From Chromera velia (lineage: Eukaryota; Sar; Chromeraceae), in NCBI GenBank assembly GCA_018398765.1, contig JAHBMJ010000185.1, positions 1 through 42,500 on the forward strand: a stretch of DNA of 42,500 bases, given 5' to 3'. Below the pieces are notes generated by a model. The model saw only the letters and a list, made by a program, of their open reading frames with translations, did no database searches and was not told the origin of the DNA. Both the position numbers and the translations under genes were made by a program. Shown here piece by piece: positions 20,301 through 30,704 of this stretch (positions within the stretch are counted from its first letter, which is position 1; each line of letters opens with the position of its first letter).

Positions 20301-20305
20301 ATTCA
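20301..20305 (+). repeat. Copia target site duplication, right (ATTCA)
   Basis: Matches ATTCA at 13995-13999. Two T residues separate it from the LTR end TCTTTC, so the exact duplication may be up to seven bases with one mismatch. Confidence 0.7.
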
Positions 20306-20367
20306 TGCATGCACTGTGTTCCCTGTCTCGCCATGTGCGTAGACGGCGCTATGCCTGAACATGTATA

Positions 20368-22794
20368 GAAGGACACGGGGGAGACAAAGGTGATTTTTTC
20401 GGAAGAAGGGGTGCAGCAAGGAGATGTGATGGGCCCCGCGTTGTTCTGTATCGGCCTCAAGCCTGTACTGGACAGGCTGAGTGACAGATTGAGAGAGCAA
20501 CATCGCTCAAAGAGCACCTTCATTGGTGCTTTTATGGATGACGTGGGCCTTATTTTCCCTTCAGGAGGGTTGAGCAGAGCATGGGCAGCGGCTGAGGAAG
20601 AGTTTCGCTCATTTAACCTCAAGCTGAATCTCGGCAAGGACAAGAGCCTAGCGTTCTCTCCCGTATGGGTGGAGACAGAGAGGTGTCCGGAGACATCTCC
20701 TACAGGGTTAGAATTGTCAAAGGACGGGTTCAAGCTAGGAGGGGGAGCGATAGGGAAATGGGAGTACGAGAAAAAACATTTTGAAAAAGTGAGAGACGAA
20801 GCAGTGGGGTTGGCGTCCAAAGTAGCCAACTATCGCGATCCTCAAGGGGGATAGCTTCTGTTTCGGTTTTGTGTTCTCCCCAACTTGGGTTTCCTTCTAC
20901 GTTTGATGGCAGATGCAATTCCAACATCAATGTGGTAGGCGGCTGATGACATGCTCTTGAAGAAATGTACTCGAAGGCTTGGCATTGCTGAGAATGAGTG
21001 GACCCTACACCAAACAGTGCAGGCATCCCTTCCATTATCGCAAGGGGGGCTGGGCATACACAGGTATAGTCTCATACAAAAATGTGCGCTGGTAGGATGT
21101 TATGCATCCTGCCTAGCAGATGTACTGAAGAGGCTTTTGGTGCAAGGGTATGCGAACAACCCAGATGAGATGTGGAAGAAAGTTTCGAGGGAGGGATGGT
21201 CTCAGAAAGCCCAAGAAGCGTTCTATAGACTGCAGAACGATCATCAGGATGCAGTCAGTGGAGCGCCAGAGCGGTCGTTGCTGAAAGCATCATGGAGAGA
21301 TTGCACAGAGGCATGGAGAGGTGAAGGGGCAAAGGGGGTGCAAGGGAGGCTCTATGATACTTTGCAGGCAGCGACGAGAAAACGACTGTTGGGAGAGCTG
21401 CCGGGCAGTAGCCGTCCTACGCTAGAGACGCCTCCAAGCTTAGATGAGAAGGGACAGATTCGCTTGAGAAGTTGCTCTGGCAATGGAGCCTCAGCATGGC
21501 TTGGAGCCATTCCTTTTGACAGCAACCACAAGATCTTCCCACCGCTTTTTCGTACAGCCATGCGCGTACGGCTAGGCCTTCGTATCCCAGAGCTGGTACG
21601 ACAACCAGTCTGCGGCTGCGGACAGAGGGGGGACTTGGAGGGTGTTCATGGAGGAAAGTGTCCAACGGGAGGAGGTCCGTGGAGAAGGCACCAAAAGGTT
21701 GGGGCAGCATTTTTTGAGCTGTTAACGGGGGTAAGGTACTGTACGGTTGGGGGGGAGACGACGATGGGATCGTTGGGGCTCGATTTGACAGGACCGTTGG
21801 CCGAGGAACGCGACAAACGACCAGACTTGTTCGCGTCTTTGCCGAATGGGGACTCCATTCTAGGGGATGTGGCTCTGATCCACCCGATCCAGGATGCAAC
21901 CCGCCTGCACAGAAACGCCAAGAAAGCAGGCGCTGCAACTAAGGAGAAGGAGGGGAAGAAACATACCCACTACGATGATGCCTGCAGAGCAGTGGGCATT
22001 CGTTTTGTCCCTTTGGTTTTTGAGACCTATGGAAGGCCTGGGGGGGAAACAGTGCGGTTCGTGAAAGAGATGGTGAGACAGGCTACAGAAAGGTTGGGGG
22101 AGATGAATGATGCGCCAGCACGTCAGAAAATTGCTGACAGATGGTGGAAAACGTTGTCAGTAGCGGTTCAGAAAGCAGCAGCGTCTACAATCTTGGCATC
22201 TGTGCAGGCAAGCCGCGGTGCACGCGGTACACAGGTTACAGAGATGCTGCTTGGGAGGGAGTTTTCGGCCTACGTGGGCCTTGCAGAGAAGAAAGAGTAA
22301 AAGAATGGGGGGGGGGCCAGCAGGGGCGCTGGCAAGAGAATTGAAAGAAAGAGAAAGACCATTTTGATGTTTAAGAGATAGAAAAGACATAAACGGAGAG
22401 AAGAGCCTGACAACATCAGATTGAAGAAACATGACAAAGGAGCTAAAAGCCGCTAAGCATGCAAAAGAATTTATGGATGTAAAGAAAAGGTTTAATAAAG
22501 AAATGTTGAGGAGAAACAAATTTTTTTAATGGGCTGAGGAACCCATTGAAGAAAAAGTTGGGGAAACGAAAAGGAAGACCACAACGCTCATCCATAGATA
22601 GGCAGAGTTAACCACGCGAACACACGGAGAATGAAAGGTATTAATTTTTGTCCACCGTGGAGTAGTATAAGCTAGGCGCGGCGGCCTAGTTCGAGGGGCT
22701 TGCGCTTGCAACAGATTGGCCATAACAGACGGACAGGACCTATGCCTAGGCAAGATGCATACTGGCCCGACAAAGGACCAGAGAGACACTAAAG
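20368..22794 (+). mobile_element. Non-LTR retrotransposon with restriction-like endonuclease, 5'-truncated
   Basis: Inserted in the second inverted-repeat element: the junctions CATGTATA|GAAGG and AAAG|ATACCGGG rejoin to the sequence of copy 1 (CATGCATATCGGG). ATA is present on both sides, so any target duplication is three bases or so. The coding frame (20372-22300) starts in mid-reverse-transcriptase. About 490 bp of 3' untranslated sequence follow, with no long poly(A) tail. Confidence 0.85.
20372..22300 (+). pseudogene. Reverse transcriptase (partial) with C-terminal zinc knuckle and REL endonuclease
   Basis: Single frame with two TAG stops (20852, 20936), otherwise open to the TAA at 22298. 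The N-terminal part has GVQQGDVMGPALF (reverse transcriptase motif before the catalytic site) and the catalytic pair in AFMDDVGLIF. The thumb and connector region reads PLSQGGLGIHR. The C-terminal part has a Cys/His cluster CGCGQRGD...HGGKC with a nearby RRH, then RPDLF, GDVALIHP and a downstream Lys. That is the pattern of the PD-(D/E)XK restriction-like endonuclease of R2/CRE/NeSL-type elements (family knowledge; I cannot assign the clade). The 5' truncation removes the N-terminal half. The second part, from 20951, is open for 449 codons. Confidence 0.8.
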
Positions 22795-22843
22795 ATACCG
22801 GGACCACCTACAAAAAGTCGGTACAAATCAATGCCCGGTGGAT

Positions 22844-23328
22844 GCGTGGTTAAATTTTTGCATGCAAGGCACTCGTCCCACAAAAGTGGTGTGTCCCAAT
22901 AAATTGCGTATCGGTATATATAAGTATGTATAAGTCGCGCAAGTATGCAAAAACATGCATGGGCCGGAGAAAAGCTTCTTACAAAGATGTAAACTGATGC
23001 TGTGCTGCACTGTTGCCTGCACCTCTGCACTTCAGACAAGCGCCCGATGGACTACGACGGCCCTTCCTGCTGACAGTTCTTTGCGACCCTGTTTTGCGTA
23101 CGCGCATCAGACTTTGTTTCGCGTGCCTCGAGTATCAGGTCGACACATGTATATACAAACATAGACTTTCACCTAGCTGCAGTCTCTGTCTCTCTCGACC
23201 TGTACATGCAAATCTGCTGAAGCTCTGACAGACGCCTGTCGAAAGGGCTGAGGGCAGCGATCGGAGGAGTAAAGCAGCCAGGAGCTGGCTGTCTGACTTG
23301 CAGTCTGTAAAGAGAGGAAAGAAAGAAG
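22844..23328. other. Intergenic region upstream of the EF-hand gene
   Basis: Lies between the transposon nest and the EF-hand start codon. Contains several GCATGCA or TGCATG sites (22859, 22952) and TATATATAAG at 22914. Any promoter for the downstream gene would be here, but no core element can be assigned with confidence. Confidence 0.35.
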
Positions 23329-26016
23329 ATGGGGTGTGGAGCATCAAGTCCCAAAGTCCGTCCGTCGGTTAATTGTTTTTCTCCTTATATATCTCTCTCC
23401 CAACTGCATTCATGCACCGAATGAAAGAATCGGGAGGGCTACATGGTCGGGTGCAGGCTCTTTTCGCAGCAACTTGAGCCAGCAAAGCTACAAGAGTCCA
23501 GCCCCATGCTTATATATTTACACACGTACATGTACACATACATACAGATACCTGTATAGAAGTATATATGTAGACGGGCGCATGCATGTGAAAAGAAAGA
23601 AGTCCCGGCAAAAGGAGGAGCGCGGAGAACGAAGCAAGCGAGTGAGAGGATATAAGTAAAAGGGAGCCGGGCCACGAGGAAGGAGAGTGAGTGTGCCTGA
23701 GGGAAGGAGTAAAGCTTACAGGACAGAGCTGTGTTTTTAGAGGGTGGGACTTCATTGCAGAAAGGATGCGACATGGTCCTACATGTTTATGTACACACAT
23801 TTATACGAAGGAAAATGAAAAATGATTATTTGTTGTAATAGTGAAGATGAATGAAGAGAAAGAGATTCGCGAAAACGGATGGAAAGCAGAGCGAAAAAGT
23901 GAAACGAAGAAAATGCATTTGCATGGCAAAATACTGCAAAAGTTTCCTTCCTGCTCACGACGCCTTAATTTTCTTTGCGCTTCTTTCCTTGAAATGAACA
24001 TTCCACCTGCTGAATCAATTTGATGTCTCCGCAGGTCCCCCCGGTGAATGTGGAGAGCGCCGTGAGTCGATTCGATCATCGTATCAGATGATAATTTTCG
24101 TTGAACCCATGATCTTGTTTGTCCTCGATTCGGAGGCTGCAGTCAGATGGAGGGAGGGCGTCACCGTTTCTTTCAAGCTTCCCCTCTTGCTATTGGTTGT
24201 GACTGTAACGTGATACCGTAGAATGACTGCTCTGTTCTTCCTTTACAGACCTTCTATAACTCCTCACGCATTCACTCGCTCACTCACTCACTCACTCACT
24301 CACTCACTCACTCAGTCAGTCAGTGAGTCAGCCGGTCAGTCAGTCGGTCGGTCGGTCAGTCACCCAGTCAGTCAGCCGCGTTCGGTGTCATTTGCTTTGT
24401 GACTCGCTCACTTGAGTGTGCACGTTCTTCTTTCTCGTCTACTGAATCATAGTTTGACCTTTCTAGACAACCGAGCTCTCAACTTCGTCTTGGTCTCTCT
24501 TTTTTTGCGTTTTCGCGTTCTGTTCTTCCTTCCAGAAAGACGCCGCAACGGGTGGAGGGGGGGCAGCACCGGCAGCCAACGTTCCCGGAGCAGCAGAGGC
24601 GGACAAAATGAAAGCGGTAGGCACGTCTCGCTTCTCTTGCATGCACCCCTTCTTTGTCTCCGCTGTCTGTACGCGAGTCGGGCGGGCGTCGTGGGAGCAG
24701 CGTCAAACATGCAGAAATTAAAAGAAAACAAAAAAGATTATTTCAGGCTCTGGGTTTGTGTCCACGGCTCGAAACTTCAAATTCATTTTGAAAACTGGCG
24801 ACTTTCAAATTTGGCGTCGTGCTCTTGCGCCAGTCTAAAAGAATCGAAATCCTTTTTTCTGTATTTGGGTTTCGTCTGGCATGTCCCTGTATCTCTGTGA
24901 GCTGGAAAGAAATACTTGTGCGTTCGGCTGAGTTCAACTCAGCCGGTGTCAAGGGGCCCGTTTTTCTTCTCTATTGACTATTGTCTTTCTCTTTCTTTTC
25001 CGGTACCCTTCTCATTCTGACTGTGTATGTTTGTGTGAATACTCCGAAATCGATTCACAATCAAGCAGGATGCTGAAGGAATCATTTTCATACAGAATTC
25101 TTGTTCCATACATACCTTCACAATGAATGAATCCATGCATACCTTCTCAAGCAGGATGCTGAAGCTGCAAAGAAGAAGCAGGTCCGTCTCTTTGGGCCAG
25201 ACAGTCCTTTTGCATTTTTTTGTGTGTTTGTCCTTCATTGTCTATGTCTAGGCAGTCTCTCTTTTCGGGTTGTTTCTTCCTCTTTACCCTTAATTCGATC
25301 ATGGATTTGATCTCTGATTTCTTTTAATCGAGTGATTGATTCTCTTCTCTAGTCCAGCCAGCCACACATGCAGAAGACTTCTTTGTCCTTTCCCCCCTCT
25401 CCTCTGCATTCGTTTTGCGGTTTTGCGTAAAGAAAGACAAAAATGACATACAACCGTATCGACGTGCCAGGCTTCCGACCCTTTAAGCGCTGTCTCACGG
25501 CTTGCTGCAGGAAGACGAGCTGAACGCAAAGAGATCCGAAATGGAAGCAAAGAAGAAGGAGGAAGAGGAGAAAGCGCAGAAGGCCAAGGAAGATGCTATG
25601 AAAAAAGAGAAAATGACGGAAGAGAAGGCGCAAAAGTTGAAAGAAGAAGCACTGCAGAAAGAAAAGGAGGTAGAGGAAAAGGCGCAGAAAGCGAAAGAAG
25701 AAGCAGAACAGAAGGAGAAAGAGAAAGAGGCTGAAGCGAAAGCAGCCGCAGGGGGCGGGGCAGAGGAGGAGAAACCTGCGGAAGAGAAGAATGAAGAGAC
25801 CACCCCTCATGTTTTGCCAGTAGAGCCTCCCACTGAGACAAAGCCGGAGGTGGACCTGAGCTCTGTCGAGATGTCCATGGGGAAAATGGTAGAGCATCCT
25901 GAGTTCTCAAAAATCAGCGACAGAGGGTTCCAGCACGCCGACGTTGACGGGTGAGTGGGTGTGTAGAGAGAGGAGGGAGGGAGGGATTTTCATATCAATG
26001 TATGTGTGTTTGTGTT

Positions 26017-26062
<46 letters not shown>

Positions 26063-27820
26063 TGTATGTTTCTCCGGAGGCGAAATGAGAGGGCGTGGGT
26101 GTGGACGAATGCACATGCCAAGAAGACGCCATAAAGGATTTTCATCCATCTATCTATCTATCTATCTATTTATCTATCTATCTGTCCGTTCTTTCTTTCT
26201 CTCATTTGATTAATGGATCCTATCTGCCTGCCTTAACTCGGTTGCATGGTTCGTTCAATGCAGGTCTGGCCACCTGGACGTTGCTGAGGTGAAGAAGGCG
26301 ATGACGATCATTCAGGCGGGTGTGGTTGCAGATCTCTTCCCTGGAGGGGCCCTCATGACGAAGTTGGACGACAAAAGTCAGGCAAGCAGGGAGGCAAGGA
26401 GGGAATGGGGAAAGGAAGGTCGAAATTCATGCATGTAAAATAACGAGAGAGGGAGAATGAGTATGTAAGTACGTAAGTAGATAGGTGAGCCATTGAGTGA
26501 GTGAGTGAGTGAGTGAGCGAGTGAGTGAGTGAGTGAGTGAGCGATTGAGTGAGTGAGTGAGTGAGCGATTGAGTGAGTGAGTGAGTGAGTGAGTGAGTGA
26601 GCGACTGAGTGAGTGAGTGAGCGACTGAGTGAGTGAGTGAGTGAGTGAGTGAGTGAGTGAGAGAGTGAGTGAGTGAGTGAGTGAGTGAGTGAGTAGTGAG
26701 TGAGTGAGTGAGTGAGTAGTGAGTGAGTGAGTGAGTGAGTGAATCTGCAAGCAAGCCTGCGTATGAGAGAGGGGAGGGGTGGACGCTTCTTGGGCACCTC
26801 GAGTGGCTCGACAGCGTGCATTCATTTGCATACAGGGAGCGCTCTGTATGAAAAAAGAATTTTGTATGAAAATGAATGCGGGCACCTCGAGTAGTTCAGC
26901 GTACCAAAACAGTCGGATAAGTGTGGGAGGGACGGTATTATTTTCAAGCAGTGAGGAGAGAAGCAGATCAAACAGAAACAGCCTGCGGGTGATGATCTCA
27001 TGCACTTTGTAGTCCGAGGCCTCTTCTTCTCTCGTTTTTTTTCTTTCTTTTCTCTCTTCGCAGCTGCTGAAGACACCTTGGCTCGTTTTGACGACAACAG
27101 GAACGGCACCCTATCGATGGATGAGTACCGTGCATTCACAAAGGCCTATATCTTGGGTTTGGTCTTGAAGAAGACTCGTGAGAAAGCAGAGAATGGAGAG
27201 TCGGTGGACGTGGTAGCACAGAGGATTGAAAAGAGAGTGAAAGACCTAGATGCAATGAGCAGAGCAGTACAGGCTCAGGAAGAGGAGGCAAAGAAGGACG
27301 CAGGGAGAGGGAGTGCTCCCAATCCAAAAAGCCGAATGCCCCCTAAAAGGAGAGAGCCTCCTCCTCAGGGGGGGGCGGGAGGTCCACCTGACCAGGGACA
27401 ATTGATGGAATTGTTTGAGAAGTTCGCTTCTCTCGAGAAGTGGCAGTCCATCATGTTGACCTCTTTTGCGGATCTGGATACAGACGGAAGTGGAGAGATG
27501 AACGCCAACGAACTGTCGAGCATGATGGAGAAGATGCAAAAGATGATGATCAGAAGTCTTTTCCCGTCCTCATCTCTCGAGGCTGTGGACGAAGAAGGTC
27601 CGTACGTCGGCAGGGAGGGAGGGAGCTCGGTAGATTAGCTGCATGCATGGGCCATGCAGTCTCTTGATTGTCGTGTTGGGACACGTGTGTTGTACCTGTA
27701 TGCACTAATATAAATACATGCATGGAGACAGTGATGGATGGATGTGCTGTTACAGAAAATGCCTCCAGGCTGCAGCTTTCTTCTTTCTTCCATCAAAACA
27801 GGTACGTGAATTGGGAGGGA

Positions 27821-27855
<35 letters not shown>

Positions 27856-28169
27856 GAAGGAAAAGTTGCCGGGAGTCAATCTAGCGTCTTCATCGGAGTA
27901 GTGACTGAAACGGGTGAAGGAGCATGATGGTATCCGTATTACACTTCTGGCTGGTTTGTTTGTGTGTCCTTGTTGTTTTGTTTGCAGTTCTGATGGGTCT
28001 GATGACGGAGTACGACAAGACAGGGGACTCGAGGATCTCGAAGGACGAGTTCGTCGGCTTCACCAACGCGTACATGAGGCTGTTGGTCCGGAAGGGAGCA
28101 GAGAACTTCCCCCAGGACATTCCTGTTGCATACGGAGGGTTGACAGAGAGAATCGCCTCCATGTCCTGA
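23329..28169 (+). CDS. Four-EF-hand calcium-binding protein with acylation signal and coiled coil
   Basis: Likely a membrane-tethered calcium sensor (inference). Eight exons with consistent phase: 23329-23367, 24035-24061, 24536-24616, 25155-25181, 25511-25950, 26264-26376, 27064-27597, 27988-28169; 480 residues, stop TGA. The start MGCGASSPK carries Gly2, Cys3 and Ser6, the pattern for N-myristoylation plus palmitoylation. Residues 28-58 are Ala/Gly-rich and about 59-145 form a Glu/Lys-rich coiled coil with repeated EEKAQKxKEEA units. EF loops: DVDGSGHLDVAE (split by an intron), DDNRNGTLSMDE, DTDGSGEMNANE and DKTGDSRISKDE; all end in Glu at position 12, the fourth being atypical at position 3. 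A basic Pro-rich linker separates loops 2 and 3. Small exons 2 and 4 (27 bp each) are the least certain. The family is generic EF-hand; no closer ortholog is recognised. Confidence 0.85.
24272..24380. repeat. Drifting tetranucleotide repeat (CACT to CAGT to CGGT)
   Basis: Tandem 4-bp units change from CACT through CAGT to CGGT across the tract, within intron 2 of the EF-hand gene. Confidence 0.9.
26010..26062. repeat. (TG)n microsatellite
   Basis: TTTG units passing into a TG run, in the EF-hand gene intron after exon 5. Confidence 0.93.
26148..26193. repeat. (ATCT)n microsatellite
   Basis: About ten ATCT units with small changes, in the same intron of the EF-hand gene. Confidence 0.93.
26490..26742. 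repeat. (GAGT)n tandem repeat, about 250 bp
   Basis: GAGT units with periodic variants (GCGA, GATT, GACT, GTAG), in the intron between exons 6 and 7 of the EF-hand gene. On the opposite strand it reads as an open Ser-Leu-Thr-His repeat, which is not a gene. Confidence 0.95.
27821..27854. repeat. (AATC)n microsatellite
   Basis: Eight or nine AATC units in the last intron of the EF-hand gene. Confidence 0.95.
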
Positions 28170-28704
28170 AAACCCCACTAGCTTTTGATCGGCCAAGCAT
28201 GTAATGAAGGAGAGAGGGAGGGAAGGGGAGAGGGCGAGTGGGAGAGAGGAAAGTCAGAACTGGGCCCCGTGATGCATGGTGCTGAGAGTTGCAGGGGGGG
28301 ATGGTATTTGGGTGGGCCGGTGCGATCCCTGCATGCAATCGGCCGGGGTCTTTCTACAAAGAGATCCGTTCCCTAATCCACAAAACATGTGGTGGAAGGG
28401 AGAGAACTCGATCGATCTCACGAGAGGGCCGCGCGATCCAGAGAGAAGCCGGTCCCATCCGTACTAAGCAACTTATGCCATCATTGTGGAAACCTATGGC
28501 CGGAAACGCAGTATATCGATTGATTGGTTGGTCGATCGATCAATCCCCTGTAAATTCAATTGGGAGAGACACTAGCTAACTGTGGTAGAATGTTCGCTCT
28601 GCGCTTTTAGTCACGTATTATGCCCGCCGTCTAATCAACACAACACTAGGCATGTCACAGCAAAAAAAAAAAGAAAAAAAGTCTCTAGAAAAACGAGTTA
28701 TCCA

Positions 28705-28735
<31 letters not shown>

Positions 28736-29000
28736 TGCCTGCAACACCTTGCAACACTTGTGCAATACCCGTGCAACAGCTAAACAACAGTTGCTTTAGA
28801 CAAAAAAAAAAAGAAAAAAAAAAGTACCTGATAAAGAGAGTTATTTACTTTTTTTTTTCTCTGTGATACCCCTAGACACAACAATATAATGTCAATATTT
28901 TATTTGCTCTGCATGAAGACCACGCTAGACACCACTGCAAGTAATATAGCAACGCTTGCATTGGGCTTAATTAGTGAAACGTGTACTACAAACCTGTTAA
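28170..29000. other. Intergenic region with two A/T hairpin modules
   Basis: Purine-rich at first, then two tandem modules at 28661-28735 and 28799-28862. Each is A10-12 G A7-10, a 20-30 bp spacer containing GAGTTAT, then a T-run broken by one C. Each can fold into an A/T hairpin. No coding sequence is supported. Confidence 0.6.
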
Positions 29001-29462
29001 ATCGCATGCCGGGGGCGAGTGGGATGCTTTTTGTCCCCCCCTCTGCATACTAGGAGACCGGGGCTTTTCTGTAAAAAACTCGTTCTTATAATTGGTAAGG
29101 AGTTAGAAGCTGAAACTTTGTGTAAGAAGACGTTATAATAATAGAAAAAGACCTATAGAACAGATTTTTTATATCATTTCTAGAAACATAGGCTGCCATA
29201 CAAATTTTGTGAGTTTTATACCATTTTTTTTACTGTTGAAAACCGTTAAAAAATGACCGCAAAATCAAAAAATTTGTATGACAGCCTATGTTTCTAGAAA
29301 TGATATAAAAAATCTGTTCCATAGTTCTTTTTCTATCGTTAGAACGTCTTCTTACACAAAGTTTCAGCTTCTAACTACTTACCAATTATGAGAACGAGTT
29401 TTTTGTGGAAATGCACTGCTTTAAGAGGGCAAAAAACACCCCACTCTCCCCCGGCATGCGAT
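29001..29462. mobile_element. Foldback element with arms of about 200 bp
   Basis: The left arm 29001-29208 is the reverse complement of 29269-29462, with a loop of about 60 bp. The outer ends are ATCGCATGCCGGGGG and CCCCCGGCATGCGAT. The inner 135 bp of the arms match above 90% by eye; the outer part is less regular. No coding frame. The structure fits a foldback or MITE-type DNA element, but no clear target duplication was found. Confidence 0.75.
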
Positions 29463-30704
29463 ATAATAATAACCAGGTCTAGAACTAGGTCTGTATTAGG
29501 GTGTGTGTCGTCCTAAAACACTTGTATGAAAACTAGCTGCCACTAGCATGAAGATAATTAAAGATAATCAGTATTATAAACTGTAAGGACCCTAATTTTA
29601 CTATGTTCTACCATGCTAGCTACCATTGAACTTTAGTTGGTATACCCCAGGTATTACGTAATTTATTACGCCTATATACACCTTTTCTATAGGTAGTAGA
29701 CTATGGGCCCTGCAGATCTGAAAAACAGTTCAAGTTGGGAGACGGGGGACCACCCAATATAGATAGGAAACAAAAGCAGAGCACAGTTTGTATTGATCTT
29801 CTGTGTCGCTGAGAGCCTGCGGATTGGACATTACGGATATATGCTGTTTCATGGGACCTCCTAGAATCTCTAAAGTGTCGGTGTATGCCGGTATATGCCG
29901 GTGAATAGACCGACTATCTTATTCGCTGCTTCTGTGAGGTAGTGTCGAGCATTTTGTCGAGTTGGGCGGTTGGAAGGAGACTAAAGGAGAGGACATGTTT
30001 TTTACTTTGGCGATATTCAACTCAGACGACATTTTACTAACTGGTCAACTTCAGCGGTGTCAGCATAATATAGCATAAAGAGCGGTGACAGCAAATAACA
30101 GGGAGCACTGAATGCATCTCACTCACACTAAGAGTTTTCCAGATGGAAGACTCACTCAGTGGCATCTCACTGGCTCGGTCTCGGTCTTGGTCTCGGTAGC
30201 CTTTCGTCCACTACGGGGCTGTGGCTATCCACTGGGATGCACTCCTCTGGCTGCATGACTGCATGCCGGGCCGCCATCGCGGGCCGCGCGCCCTGCGCGG
30301 CCGGGGATGCTGCCATCATGCTGGCATTTTTTTTAGCTCGGACATGCAGGCCGAGTTTTTGCGGCCCGCCGATCGACTGAATTCTGCAATATATTCTATA
30401 ATATTCTGCATGCTGGAAGTGTCCATGAAGTCTCCAGATGTCTCCAGTGAATCAGACTTTTCCTGTTTCAGTTTCGATCACCTCTTCCGGTTTGGTCAGA
30501 GATGGTCACTCTGTTCCCACGACGTCCTCATGTTTTCACCTTTAACCATGCACGTGTCTAGTGAGATCTCAGTCTGACTCTCAGACTTGTTTTGCCTGAA
30601 ATTCAAGTTGGCTCTTTTTCAGCTGCTGCGTTTCCCATTGACCAGAAACCACGCTCTTTTTTCTGCCCGCACTTGCACAAGAGTGTGAGTTTGCTTCAGG
30701 CGCT
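29463..30704. other. Intergenic region upstream of the GTPase gene
   Basis: AT-rich to about 29700, then mixed; a short GC-rich block at 30265-30310 contains GGGCCGCGCGCCCTGCGCGG, which is nearly self-complementary. No supported gene. GTTTGCTTCAG just before 30700 could be the acceptor of a leader intron five bases ahead of the GTPase ATG. Confidence 0.4.

Larger units (their letters stand above)
13577..22843. mobile_element. Inverted-repeat (MITE-like) element copy 2, split by two retrotransposons
   Basis: Three pieces align in order with copy 1: 13577-13999, 20299-20367 and 22795-22843. The gaps are filled by a copia element and by a non-LTR retrotransposon. The outer ends are the same inverted repeats (ATCCCCTGGG at left, CCCGGTGGAT at right). 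Copy 2 carries about 25 bp that copy 1 lacks, near 13868-13893. Copy 1 gives the pre-insertion sequence at both junctions, so the nesting order is direct. Confidence 0.8.

Noticed and set aside
26353-27005. Minus-strand open frames with repeated Ser-Leu-Thr-His units
   Set aside because: They are read through the GAGT tandem repeat, which lies in an intron of the plus-strand EF-hand gene.
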